Shown here in pieces: positions 19,813-29,492 of a stretch of 64,000 bases of DNA. Location of the stretch: the NCBI GenBank assembly GCA_006969745.1, contig CP030886.1:310001-374000 (forward strand), written 5' to 3'. The notes under the pieces are model-generated. The model had not been told where the DNA came from. It made no database searches and saw nothing but the letters and a program-made list of their open reading frames with translations. A program made the translations under genes and the position numbers. The DNA comes from Cytophagaceae bacterium (lineage in GTDB: Bacteria > Bacteroidota > Bacteroidia > Cytophagales > Cyclobacteriaceae). How positions within the stretch are numbered: position 1 is the first letter of the stretch; every line of letters starts with the position of its first letter.

Positions 19813-20244
19813 TCACGATAAAACCACTTCTTTCGACATACCTCCCAATATTGCACCTACAACAGACCAGCCGATAACTATTTGCGAAAGTCCAACAGCG
19901 TACAATCCCCAATCGTGTAATGGTGAAAAAACAAGCGGGGACGAAATGAGTGGTAATCCAAATCCTAAAATCGCTTTGAACGCTGATTTGATTCCAGAGC
20001 GAAAATCTCCCGACCCTTCAAGCTCAATTAGTTTACCTATTCCCCATGAAATAAGTAAAGAAATAATAAGACCTCCGAAATACCAGATTGGACTGTTATC
20101 TGCGTAATCTTCTGCTGTATATCGATGTGCCTTTTGCTGGAGTTCATTAAAAATGGCACCATACCAGATACCTCCAAAAACACTTAGAAACACTGATGCA
20201 ATCGCCAAGGATAGCCAACTAACTTTCACTTTTTTCATTTTCAT
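19813..20244 (-). CDS. DUF1761-like small integral membrane protein
   Basis: A 143-residue protein with four predicted hydrophobic segments (about 9-30, 52-70, 88-105 and 115-137). The first carries GGIWYGAIF, which resembles the GxxWYGxLF signature of DUF1761 proteins. The function of that family is not known. It is transcribed convergently with the T9SS gene upstream and has no operon partners. Confidence 0.6.
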   Translation of the reverse strand: MKMKKVKVSWLSLAIASVFLSVFGGIWYGAIFNELQQKAHRYTAEDYADNSPIWYFGGLIISLLISWGIGKLIELEGSGDFRSGIKSAFKAILGFGLPLISSPLVFSPLHDWGLYAVGLSQIVIGWSVVGAILGGMSKEVVLS

Positions 20245-20536
20245 TCTGATTGGTCAAAGGTTACTCTCCGACTATTGATACAATCTTCAGATGCCAGCTT
20301 AGCTAGAATGGTTGCTTAATGCTCCAATCTCACTACCATTGCTTGAGCTATGAGCTGCTATATTCAATAGATGATTGATATTCCAACCCATTTTATTTAA
20401 ACTAAAATATCATAAGGTCATTGGGTCTTCGACTTGTTTTTAAAGTAGAAAACTAGTTTCGGGCTTTATCTTATCCGGCTAGTATTTAACTTGTGAAGAA
20501 TTGGCATGCATTTGTGCCAATGCGATAAATAACGGT

Positions 20537-23140
20537 GTGAAGAGGACTCATTTTTATTTATTTCTATGCCTGTTTTCAATAGGCAAATACTGCAATGCGC
20601 AGTTTGATCAACGAATCAGTGCATCATATAATGAAGCACCACTGATAGATGTGATTATGGAACTTGAAAGCGAATTTCAGGTAAAATTTTTCTACAATGA
20701 GAAATGGTTTAAAGAAGGTACTGTTACAGCAGATCTAAACGGGCTAAGTATACGGGATGCTTTACCTAAAATCTTGGAAGCTCAAAAGCTTACATATGTC
20801 CTACGCGCACCAAACTACGTCATATTGTTACCAGATGAAGGTGATTCAAACCAAACACTTACGGTAGATAATTCCAGGAACGAGCGAGTATCGATTGGGA
20901 GCTTGGATTTGTCAGCTGAAAAGGCAAAAATTTCCGGCCATATAATCAATGGTGAAAATAACGCTCCGCTAAATGGGACAGTCATCACAATAGAAGAAAA
21001 CGAAAATCGGTATTTATCAGATGTCAACGGATACTTTGAGTTAACGCTGCCTATTGGCGATTACAACATTAAATTTCACCACCCTACGATGGTTGATTAT
21101 ACCATTTCCACCACACTTAATTCTGACGGAAAACTCAATGTTCAAATGTTCGAAGATGTTTTTGTACTTGAAGAAGTGGTAATTAGCACCGAAGCAATAG
21201 ATCAGAATGTTACAAAGACAATTACGGGACAAGAAATCATAGATATAGAGACAATCAAAAGTATTCCGGCGTTTTTTGGAGAAGCTGATGTGTTCAATTC
21301 TGTTTTGTCGCTACCGGGAGTAAGTAAACTGGGAGAAGGGAGTTCCGGCATCAATGTTCGAGGTGGAGGTGTCGGGCAAAACCTAATTCAAATAGATGAT
21401 GCCATTGTATATAACCCTTCACATCTCTTTGGGTTTTTCTCCACCTTCAATGCAGACGCTGTAAGCCAGGTAAACTTCTATCGTGGTTCTATCCCTGTTG
21501 AATACGGGGGAAGGCTATCATCTGTCATGGATGTTGAAATCAAAAACGGTAACAAAAGCGAATTTACTGGAGCAGGCGGTGTTGGATTTATCAACAGTAG
21601 GTTTTTGATCGAAGGGCCCGTTAGAAAAGATTCAACTTCTTTTTTAGCTGGAATAAGAGCAGCATATCCAACGTATATTATCCGTAGATTAGAAGATGAG
21701 GACCTAAAGAATAGTTCTGCTTTTTTTGGAGATGCGAATTTAAAAATAGATCACCTGATTGATGTGAAGAATCGAATCTCTGTAAATGGATACATCAGCA
21801 AAGATCAATTTGATTTTTCAGACGAAGCGGAATATGAGTATGGAAACAAAGCAATTAGTGCCGAATGGAACGGGCAAATCTTTCAGAACACCTTTATAGA
21901 ATCCACAGCAAATTATTCGATTTATGATTATACCTTCAAAGATATAACCGACCCACAGCTAGCCTCTTCACTAAATGCAAACGTCAACCAGTTTACGTGG
22001 GACAATAAATTTCAGACAGAAACTGGCAAACACAAATTAAGCTACGGAACAAGCCTCACCGGGCTCAGCATCAACCCGGGTGATTATCAAAAAGGATCAT
22101 CCGAATCAATACTACAGCCTGTGTCTATTGCACAAGAAGACGGTTGGCTTGGTGCGTTATTTATTGGAGATGAATATGAGCAAAGTGATAAATTATCATT
22201 TTATGCGGGGGTTCGCTACTCCATCTTCTCAGGAGGGAGACCCGGACTTGAGGAGATATATCATGGCCCTGAACCAAGGCTCTCGGTCAACTTTCAAACC
22301 ACGACTACTTCTTCTATCAAGTTAAGTTATAATCGAATGCGTCAGTATATTCATTTCATCTCAAATACAACATCAGCAACTCCGATAGATCTCTGGAAGC
22401 TATCAAATGAATCGATCAGACCTGCCATTGCTGATCAGATTACGCTTGGCTATTTTAGAAATTTTGAGCAAAACATGTATGAAACATCCGCTGAAATCTT
22501 CTATAAGAAAACGACAGATCTCGTAGAGTATAAGAACGGAGCAGATCTATTTCTAAATCAGGATATTGAAGGTGAGATTGTGCAAGGTGAAGGTCAGGCC
22601 TATGGGCTGGAATTTTTACTCAAGAAAACACGAGGTAATTTCAACGGGTGGATCAGCTACACTTTCTCAAGATCCTTAATTAAAGTAGAAGATCCCAACC
22701 CTTTCAACACCATAAATAATGGTGATTTCTTCCCAACAAATTTTGACCAACCCCACAACATTTCTGCTTTCGCTAAAATTAGTTTATCAAGGAGACTCAG
22801 CATAAACACCAATTTCACATATAATACTGGTCGCCCGATATCATATCCGGAATCAGCCTATCAGATAAGAGGAATAACCGTCACAGACTTTGTAGAACGC
22901 AACAAATATCGTATTCCTGATTACCACAGACTTGATGTCTCATTCGTCATGGCCACCAGCTTGAAGAGGGAAAAGAAAATAGAGGCCAATTGGAGTTTAA
23001 GCATATATAATATATATGGCAGGAGGAATGCATATTCTGTGTATTTCAAAACCAATGAAATTACAGGCGAATCAGAATCCTTTCAACTATCAGTTATAGC
23101 CAGACCAATCATTGCACTTTCATATAATTTCAAATTTTGA
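20537..23140 (+). CDS. TonB-dependent receptor with N-terminal STN and carboxypeptidase-regulatory-like domains
   Basis: Outer-membrane active transporter energised by TonB. I chose the GTG because it begins the signal peptide (MKRTHFYLFLCLFSIGKYCNA); an in-frame TTG at 20501 is less likely. The order is: an STN (secretin/TonB short N-terminal) domain with LIDVIMELESEFQVKFFYNE, a carboxypeptidase-regulatory-like Ig domain (ISGHIINGENNAPLNGT), a plug with SSGINVRGGGVGQNLIQID, and a barrel ending in ALSYNFKF. STN domains often signal to an anti-sigma factor, but no sigma/FecR pair is nearby. The stop overlaps the TTG start of the DUF4249 gene. The substrate is unknown. Confidence 0.92.
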   Translation: MKRTHFYLFLCLFSIGKYCNAQFDQRISASYNEAPLIDVIMELESEFQVKFFYNEKWFKEGTVTADLNGLSIRDALPKILEAQKLTYVLRAPNYVILLPDEGDSNQTLTVDNSRNERVSIGSLDLSAEKAKISGHIINGENNAPLNGTVITIEENENRYLSDVNGYFELTLPIGDYNIKFHHPTMVDYTISTTLNSDGKLNVQMFEDVFVLEEVVISTEAIDQNVTKTITGQEIIDIETIKSIPAFFGEADVFNSVLSLPGVSKLGEGSSGINVRGGGVGQNLIQIDDAIVYNPSHLFGFFSTFNADAVSQVNFYRGSIPVEYGGRLSSVMDVEIKNGNKSEFTGAGGVGFINSRFLIEGPVRKDSTSFLAGIRAAYPTYIIRRLEDEDLKNSSAFFGDANLKIDHLIDVKNRISVNGYISKDQFDFSDEAEYEYGNKAISAEWNGQIFQNTFIESTANYSIYDYTFKDITDPQLASSLNANVNQFTWDNKFQTETGKHKLSYGTSLTGLSINPGDYQKGSSESILQPVSIAQEDGWLGALFIGDEYEQSDKLSFYAGVRYSIFSGGRPGLEEIYHGPEPRLSVNFQTTTTSSIKLSYNRMRQYIHFISNTTSATPIDLWKLSNESIRPAIADQITLGYFRNFEQNMYETSAEIFYKKTTDLVEYKNGADLFLNQDIEGEIVQGEGQAYGLEFLLKKTRGNFNGWISYTFSRSLIKVEDPNPFNTINNGDFFPTNFDQPHNISAFAKISLSRRLSINTNFTYNTGRPISYPESAYQIRGITVTDFVERNKYRIPDYHRLDVSFVMATSLKREKKIEANWSLSIYNIYGRRNAYSVYFKTNEITGESESFQLSVIARPIIALSYNFKF

Positions 23141-24240
23141 TTACAAGAAGATACATATACATTTTATTACTCTTAGGAGCCTGCGTTGAAGTTTTCGATC
23201 CGGAAATCGACTCTTCTTCGGATCAACACCTGGTTGTCGATGCACTGTTAACAAACGAAAACGTGCGTCAAATTGTAACATTAAGTAAGACTACCGAGGT
23301 TGGTGATACCGCTCTCATTCCTGTTGCCAATGCAGTTGTGCAAATAGAGGACAGCAATGGGGATGTGTTTGAATTTGTATATTTCAAAAAAGGGCGCTAC
23401 CTATCTGTAAACACGTTTTCCGGCATTGTGGGTAACAGCTATCGCCTACTCATTGATGTGAATGGTCAACGATATGAGTCAACATTTGAAGAACTATTAC
23501 CACCGGGAGAAATTCGTGGCATAAACACCGAGTTTGGTTTCGTTCCGCTTCAAGAAGAAACGGGTGAGATCTTGAACGTACCCCGGATCAGTTTTTCAGC
23601 AGATGTTACATTTCCAGCCAATGAAACATCATATTATCGCTTCGATTGGAACGCAACATACCAGGCAAGAACACCATCCCAAGGATCTGGGGTATGTTGG
23701 ACCGAAAGAGGAGAAAATGAACCCGAAGAATTAGTTACAGACAGGGTGTGCTATATCAGTGAAAACTCATCCAATTTTCTGAAATTGTTTTCTTCTGAAG
23801 GGCTAGAAGGTACCACGTTTGATGATGTCGAAGTTTTTAGCGTTAATCCTAACAAAAGATTTCAAACCATTTACAGCCCAGAATTAGTCCTGTATAGGAT
23901 TAGTGAAAACATCTACGATTTTTGGGATGCAATAGAAGATCAAACCTTTAATGCAGGTAGTCTGTTCGATTCTCCTCCAGGTCCTATTTCAGGAAATATG
24001 AGAAATACTGATCCGAACGGAACCAGGGTGATAGGCATTTTTGAAGTTGCCTCTGTTTTTAGATACAGATCTTTTCTTAAGCCATCGGTGGTTGGACGCC
24101 AATTGCTCCATTATGATCCGGATTGTACGCTTCAACCCGGACCGTTTGGTACTCCCCCACCTCCTCGTCCTTTCTCCTGCTGTGAGTGTCTCCTACTTGA
24201 AAATAGCACCGCTATAAAACCAGCATTCTGGCAAGATTGA
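23137..24240 (+). CDS. DUF4249 family lipoprotein
   Basis: A 367-residue lipoprotein with a TTG start that overlaps the receptor's TGA (TTGA), giving tight coupling. A lipobox (LLGAC, Cys16) and VFDPEIDSSSDQHLVVDALLTNE match the start of DUF4249 proteins, which in Bacteroidota regularly follow this type of TonB-dependent receptor. They are thought to be its surface partner, in the way SusD serves SusC. Several Cys lie near the C-terminus (CTLQ... FSCCECLL). No ATG is available near the start, so the unusual initiation codon is probably real. Confidence 0.88.
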   Translation: MITRRYIYILLLLGACVEVFDPEIDSSSDQHLVVDALLTNENVRQIVTLSKTTEVGDTALIPVANAVVQIEDSNGDVFEFVYFKKGRYLSVNTFSGIVGNSYRLLIDVNGQRYESTFEELLPPGEIRGINTEFGFVPLQEETGEILNVPRISFSADVTFPANETSYYRFDWNATYQARTPSQGSGVCWTERGENEPEELVTDRVCYISENSSNFLKLFSSEGLEGTTFDDVEVFSVNPNKRFQTIYSPELVLYRISENIYDFWDAIEDQTFNAGSLFDSPPGPISGNMRNTDPNGTRVIGIFEVASVFRYRSFLKPSVVGRQLLHYDPDCTLQPGPFGTPPPPRPFSCCECLLLENSTAIKPAFWQD

Positions 24241-26504
24241 TGAAAAAACTACTTACCATATTAGTTCCGGCGTTATTGCTTTCATCATTCCTAATCAAGG
24301 GACATTCAATTTCCGAAATCCTGGTAAAGATTAATCGGTATTTTAATGAAAGGCCGATGGAGAAGATATTCCTTCATATGGATAAACCTTACTATACATC
24401 TGGTGATGATCTTTGGTATTCTGCCTATCTGGTAGACTACAATTCAAATTCTTTTTCAAAATTGAGCGAGATTCTACACGTCGAGATATTTGATAAGAAC
24501 GGGAATTCAGTAATTCATCAAAAAAAACCAATAGTGAACGGATTGGCTAATGGCGTAATAAAAATACCATCTCTCAATCCTGACTATTATCTAGTAAAAG
24601 CTTATACCAATTGGTCTCGGAACTTTGGTGATGATTTGAATTTCAACTATTACATGAAAGTCGTTTCACCTAGCTATAATAATGATGATAACTCCATCGA
24701 AACGGTAATTAATTTTTATCCGGAGGGAGGTAAAATAATAGCTAACAAACTAAATCAGGTACTATTTACGTCAAACCTTAAAAGAGCCTCTACGTCCTAT
24801 TTGATGGCCTCTGAAAAAGATACTATTGCTAAAATTGCTTACAATGGAAAAGGATTCGGAAAGTTTAGAATAGTGCCAAAGTCTATCAATGAAAAATTTC
24901 ATCTCACCTTTGAAGGAATCAATAATCGCTTCAGTTTGCCAGACATTGATGAAAGTGGCGTTAGTTTAACCCTCTCCGAAAAAGAAAGCTACTACGACTT
25001 GACACTCCATGGTTCTGCCGACCTCAGCGGAAACACCTTTTCTTTCATTCTTATGCACAAGGGAAACGTTGTTTCGGCTCAAGAAGGAATTTTTAAAAAC
25101 GCAGGAAATCTTCTGCGCTTGCCTAAAAGCAGTATGCCTGGAGGGCTTCATCATATTTTGGTCATAGACGAAAAACTAAATGTGTTGAGTCAACGACTAA
25201 TCTACAATGAAGTTCAAAATCCTGATCAGATACAGGTAAGTGGCAACAGTACATTTAATTTAGGAGATGATGTAGAATTAAAATTATCTCAGGAAGGCCA
25301 AAGTCGATCTCATCTTTCTGTAGGAGTTACTCCTTACAAATATTTTGGGGATTCTGACAAGCCTGCCATTAACTATGATTTCAATTTTAACAATTCAGAG
25401 ACAGGTAAAATCAGTATTAACGATAAACTAATTTCTGAAAAGTTGGAAACATATGACTTCACAGAAATTCTGAATGGTTCATCACCAACTTTTCAATACC
25501 CAATTGAAAAACAAGATCTGATGGCCATTAATGTCACCCTTGATCAATTAAATGAATCTATTAGCCCTAATTATTCTATTTCCCTTAAAAGCAAAGACTC
25601 GATAGATTTTTACTTCGCTCAGATAAAAGATGATAATTTGACTTTTGCTGTACCGGCTTTCAATGGCCGACGTGATTTGATAGTAAAGCCTCACTTATGG
25701 TCTGGCGTGCAACCTAAGTATACCTTACAAAATTCCTATCCGTCTAATTCTTTTGAAAAGGAATTTATGCAGACACCTGAGGAAACAGCTTACGCAAGGT
25801 ATTCGAGAGAAAACAACGTCATCGGTAGATTTTACAACTCATCGTATAAGAAGAAGACTGACAATTACGAAGCTCCACTCACCTTCAGTATCCTTCGATC
25901 ATTTGATAAAGAGATTAATCTCAAAGAATATATCGTATTGCCAGATATGATGACAGTGATCAAGGAATTACTGGAAGGTGTTCGCGTTAGAAAGAATAAT
26001 AATGGTGAGGATATGATTCGTATGTTTAGCGTTGATCAGGAAACTGGATATTTCAAGAAACCACATGAAGACCAACCATTAATGCTAATTGACGGGCTTC
26101 CAATTTATAACTCCAAGTATATCCTCAATTTAAATCCTTTGGAGGTGAAAAAAATTAGCCTCTCATACGCAGAGGGAATTTTGAATGGCGTGAATTATGA
26201 TGGCGTACTATCGATCGAAACAGAAGAAGGCCATTATGGTAAAATACAAAAGCTGGGGCAAGGTGTCTTTGCCATTAACGGATACGCAGGTAATTATGAA
26301 TTTAAAATTCCAAAAAGGCTTTCGAATGATCCTGATTTCAGGTCAACGTACTATTGGAATCCACACGTAGAACTCACAAGCGACCACCCTGTTACACTTA
26401 CATTTCCAACTTCTTACGATCCGGGAAAATATTTAGTCGACATTCAAGGGATAAATGAAGATGGGTCCATAATAGCTCAAAAATTCATCTTTGAAGTTCG
26501 CTGA
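24240..26504 (+). CDS. MG2-domain protein with a TonB plug-like C-terminal region
   Basis: A secreted 754-residue protein; its ATG overlaps the DUF4249 stop by one base (TGATG). After a signal peptide, RPMEKIFLHMDKPYYTSGDDLWY is typical of MG2 (alpha-2-macroglobulin-like) domains of Bacteroidota. Further beta domains follow. Near 620-680 is a segment like a TonB-receptor plug (LMLIDGLPIYNS, LNPLEVKKISLSYAEGI, NYDGVLSIETEEG), but no barrel follows. It is the third member of the receptor operon and probably works with it in binding or processing the substrate; that is inference. Its stop TGA directly abuts the stop of the SDR gene on the other strand. Confidence 0.75.
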   Translation: MKKLLTILVPALLLSSFLIKGHSISEILVKINRYFNERPMEKIFLHMDKPYYTSGDDLWYSAYLVDYNSNSFSKLSEILHVEIFDKNGNSVIHQKKPIVNGLANGVIKIPSLNPDYYLVKAYTNWSRNFGDDLNFNYYMKVVSPSYNNDDNSIETVINFYPEGGKIIANKLNQVLFTSNLKRASTSYLMASEKDTIAKIAYNGKGFGKFRIVPKSINEKFHLTFEGINNRFSLPDIDESGVSLTLSEKESYYDLTLHGSADLSGNTFSFILMHKGNVVSAQEGIFKNAGNLLRLPKSSMPGGLHHILVIDEKLNVLSQRLIYNEVQNPDQIQVSGNSTFNLGDDVELKLSQEGQSRSHLSVGVTPYKYFGDSDKPAINYDFNFNNSETGKISINDKLISEKLETYDFTEILNGSSPTFQYPIEKQDLMAINVTLDQLNESISPNYSISLKSKDSIDFYFAQIKDDNLTFAVPAFNGRRDLIVKPHLWSGVQPKYTLQNSYPSNSFEKEFMQTPEETAYARYSRENNVIGRFYNSSYKKKTDNYEAPLTFSILRSFDKEINLKEYIVLPDMMTVIKELLEGVRVRKNNNGEDMIRMFSVDQETGYFKKPHEDQPLMLIDGLPIYNSKYILNLNPLEVKKISLSYAEGILNGVNYDGVLSIETEEGHYGKIQKLGQGVFAINGYAGNYEFKIPKRLSNDPDFRSTYYWNPHVELTSDHPVTLTFPTSYDPGKYLVDIQGINEDGSIIAQKFIFEVR

Positions 26505-27431
26505 TCAAATCTTCAGTTTCCGCATTCCTTTAAAATAGAGCCACATCATTTTGAGTTTGGAACCGCCCTTCTTTCTGCCCATTTCCATGGCATCCCATAG
26601 TTCTTCAGGAATTGCTTCGAGTCCATTAAATTCACCGGCGCCCATTAGCCACTCTCCGCCATCAATGGTAATAACCTCTCCATTGATATAAGCGGAATAA
26701 TCCGACACCAGATAGGCAGCCAGGTTAGCCAACTCCTGGTGATCCCCTACCCGCTTTAATGGAACTTTAGTAGCCGGATCATATTTCTTTTTCAAATTGC
26801 CCGGCAATAAGCGATCCCACGCACCCTCAGTTGGGAAGGGTCCCGGAGCAATGGCATTACTCCGTATGCCATATTTGGCCCACTCTACTGCCAGAGAGCG
26901 CGTCATGGCTAGCACGCCACTTTTGGCACATGCTGAAGGCACTACATAGCCCGAACCTGTCCACGCATACGTAGTTACGATATTCAGAATATTTCCCTTT
27001 TGTTTGTTCTCAATCCAATCCTTACCCATTGCAAGAGTAAAGTTGTAGCTACCTCTCAGCACGATATCCACGACCGTATCAAATGCACGGTGAGATAGCC
27101 TTTCAGTAGGGCTGATGAAATTACCAGCTGCATTATTTAGCAAGACGTCAACACTTCCAAATTTCTCTTTGGCTTCACTAATCACGCGCTCAACTTGCTC
27201 ATACTCACGCACATCACAAGCTACACAATGCACTGGATAGCCAGATTTAGCGGTTATCTCCTTGGCTGTCTCTTCCAACACCTCCATTTTGCGACTCGTA
27301 ATTACGAGGTTGGCACCAAGCTCTGAAAAATACGATCCCATCGATTTGCCAAGTCCCGTTCCTCCTCCTGTTACAATAATTGTTTTTCCCTTTAAAGACT
27401 CTGGGCTGAGCATGCCTTGTGTGTGACTCAT
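26505..27431 (-). CDS. 2,4-dienoyl-CoA reductase-like short-chain dehydrogenase
   Basis: NAD(P)H-dependent enzyme of the SDR superfamily, closest in pattern to the eukaryotic-type 2,4-dienoyl-CoA reductase of unsaturated fatty-acid beta-oxidation. The Rossmann motif TGGGTGLG is at 21-28 and LLNNAAGNF follows. The classical YxxxK is replaced by SACAK. As in mitochondrial DECR, the Tyr lies further upstream (TTYAWTGSG), followed by VVPSACAKSGV, AVEWAKYGIR and GGEWLMGAGEFN. The ATG at 27431 was chosen because upstream codons would overlap the symporter's terminator. The same SDR branch is often misannotated, so the substrate remains inferred. Confidence 0.85.
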   Translation of the reverse strand: MSHTQGMLSPESLKGKTIIVTGGGTGLGKSMGSYFSELGANLVITSRKMEVLEETAKEITAKSGYPVHCVACDVREYEQVERVISEAKEKFGSVDVLLNNAAGNFISPTERLSHRAFDTVVDIVLRGSYNFTLAMGKDWIENKQKGNILNIVTTYAWTGSGYVVPSACAKSGVLAMTRSLAVEWAKYGIRSNAIAPGPFPTEGAWDRLLPGNLKKKYDPATKVPLKRVGDHQELANLAAYLVSDYSAYINGEVITIDGGEWLMGAGEFNGLEAIPEELWDAMEMGRKKGGSKLKMMWLYFKGMRKLKI

Positions 27432-27470
27432 CTGCTTCTGTTTAAGAAAAGCAATATAGCTAAAGGGCAT

Positions 27471-27500
27471 AAAAAAAGAGGCCCCGAATTGGCGCCTCTA
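27471..27500 (-). terminator. Terminator after the sodium:solute symporter gene
   Basis: On the minus strand GAGGCGCC, AATTC and GGGGCCTC form a stem with one mismatch, followed by seven Ts. It lies between the symporter stop and the SDR start and separates the two transcription units. Confidence 0.75.
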
Positions 27501-27604
27501 CATTTGGCAGTGAATAGAGCGGTGAGTATCTGTTAACAAAGAACTCAACTTATCAAATGATAATCAATACCCACTTTTGGGTATTTTTCTCTTTTCACAA
27601 TTTC

Positions 27605-29356
27605 TTAACGTTTCCACAATTTGAAGATCACAATGACAGAAAGTGTACATATGATAAGTAATCCCACGCCTGAAGCAATATTGCCATATATCAAGCTTCC
27701 TATTCCAAAAAGGGCTGAATATGTGCCAATGGTACCTACAAAGACACTTAGCAAACTGGCTCCTAGATTAGACTGACCTTTTGATTCAAAGCGCTTCCAG
27801 CCAATGCCCGGTTTTACCTGCGCCACAAAAGTTGCTAGTTTATCCTCAGACTCTGGTTTAGTGATCAGGGCAGTTATTACCCATACTAAAGTGGTTACTC
27901 CTGTGGCAATCAGCAACTTTGCTGTAAAGCCATCCAAAATTGTGGTGGCCAAGCTCTCGTCAGGAATCCATAAAACCAAAATAAATGCATTGACTGTGGC
28001 CACAACCATCCCAACAATTTCTGTGATTGCGTTGATTCGCCACCAAAACCACCTGAAAAGGAAAATTGCCCCGGTACCTGCTCCGGAAAGTAACAAGATA
28101 CTAAACGCCTGAGACGCATTTTCCAGAACAGTGAGCGAGAGCGTCCCCGCAATAATCATCAACAAAACGGTCGATATTCTCCCAACGCTAACAAGTTCTT
28201 TTTCTGAGGCTTCCGGTTTAACAAACCGCTGGTAAAAGTCATTGACAATATACGAAGAGCCCCAATTTAAATGCGTGCTTATGGTGGACATGTAGGCGGC
28301 AATAAGTGACGCAACCACAAGGCCAAGCCAGCCTGGTGATAACAAGGTGAGCATCACAGGATAGGCAATATCATCGCCTAAATATTGCTCATTGATTTCT
28401 GGGAAAGCATCCTTGATAGATTGCAGGTCCGGATATAAAATAAGAGATGCGAGACCAACCAGAATCCAGGGCCATGGTCTCAGCGCATAGTGAGCGAAAT
28501 TGAAAAATAGCGTTGCTCCTACTGCATGTTTTTCATTTTTTGAGGCCAACATGCGTTGAGCAATATATCCTCCACCGCCAGGCTCTGCCCCTGGATACCA
28601 AACTGACCACCATTGCACTGCCAGAGGTATAATAAACATAGAAACCATTAAAGAGGTATCGCTTACATCCGGAATAATATCCAGTTTGCCCTCAAGCATC
28701 TGATTGGACATCAAGCCAGATAATCCTCCTACCTCAGGCTGTGAAATTGCTACGTAAGCAGCATATATAGCTCCAATTAAAGCAATGCCAAATTGGAAGA
28801 AATCAGTCCAAATTACTCCTCTAATACCTCCTAAAGCAGAATATGCAGCTACAACAACGGATGCGATAATCACCGTATGTAAGGGTTCTATGCCAAAAAG
28901 AATCGATGAAATTTTGATTGCCGCTAATGTGACCGAGCCCATTATCAAACAATTGAAAAATACGCCCAAATACAATGATCTAAAGCCTCTTAGAAAAGAA
29001 GCTGCTTTACCACCGTATCGAAGCTCATAGAATTCAAGATCGGTGAGCACGCCGGAACGCCTCCATAATCTTGCGTAGATAAATACAGTCACCATGCCTG
29101 TAATGAGGAATGACCACCACAACCAATTTTTTGCTACTCCTCCCTCTCGCACAAACCCTGTAACAAGGTTTGGTGTATCGGCGGAGAAAGTAGTTGCTAC
29201 CATTGATACTCCGAGAAGCCACCAGGGCATTGATTTTCCTGCAAGGAAGTACTCAATCGAACTCTTGCCTGCAGTCTTACTTGCTGCTAGTCCAATTCCT
29301 AAAACGATAATAAAAAAGATGGAAATAACCGACCAGTCTGAAATGGTGAGAACCAT
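27605..29356 (-). CDS. Sodium:solute symporter family transporter
   Basis: An inner-membrane secondary transporter of the SSS/SLC5 family with 583 residues and about 13-15 hydrophobic helices. The first repeat has SIEYFLAGKSMPWWLLGVSM, MVATTFSADTPNLV (around the Na2 site of the LeuT fold) and a conserved FYELRYGG. SALGGIRGVIWTD and GGGGYIAQRMLASKN follow, the latter typical of the Bacteroidota group. The substrate (sugar, amino acid or organic acid) cannot be told from the sequence. It is transcribed alone, divergent from the FtsX permease gene and ended by its own terminator. Confidence 0.9.
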   Translation of the reverse strand: MVLTISDWSVISIFFIIVLGIGLAASKTAGKSSIEYFLAGKSMPWWLLGVSMVATTFSADTPNLVTGFVREGGVAKNWLWWSFLITGMVTVFIYARLWRRSGVLTDLEFYELRYGGKAASFLRGFRSLYLGVFFNCLIMGSVTLAAIKISSILFGIEPLHTVIIASVVVAAYSALGGIRGVIWTDFFQFGIALIGAIYAAYVAISQPEVGGLSGLMSNQMLEGKLDIIPDVSDTSLMVSMFIIPLAVQWWSVWYPGAEPGGGGYIAQRMLASKNEKHAVGATLFFNFAHYALRPWPWILVGLASLILYPDLQSIKDAFPEINEQYLGDDIAYPVMLTLLSPGWLGLVVASLIAAYMSTISTHLNWGSSYIVNDFYQRFVKPEASEKELVSVGRISTVLLMIIAGTLSLTVLENASQAFSILLLSGAGTGAIFLFRWFWWRINAITEIVGMVVATVNAFILVLWIPDESLATTILDGFTAKLLIATGVTTLVWVITALITKPESEDKLATFVAQVKPGIGWKRFESKGQSNLGASLLSVFVGTIGTYSALFGIGSLIYGNIASGVGLLIICTLSVIVIFKLWKR

Positions 29357-29492
29357 ATAATTTGTGATTTTTATGTGGCATGAAAATAAGTCATCAAGAT
29401 GTAACTATCTTAAGTACAGCAAGTATTTCAGTGAAAATGCAACTTTATGTAGTGTAATTCTATCTTTAATCTAAACCACAATATCAAAACCT

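Noticed and set aside
20339..20389. A small minus-strand frame of about 30 codons upstream of the receptor gene
   Set aside because: It has no signal peptide, no promoter and no recognisable features; it is as likely by chance as not.
26505..27431. SDR as an inactive enzyme because YxxxK is missing
   Set aside because: The dienoyl-CoA reductase branch uses a Tyr placed further upstream, and that Tyr and the branch-specific strings are present.
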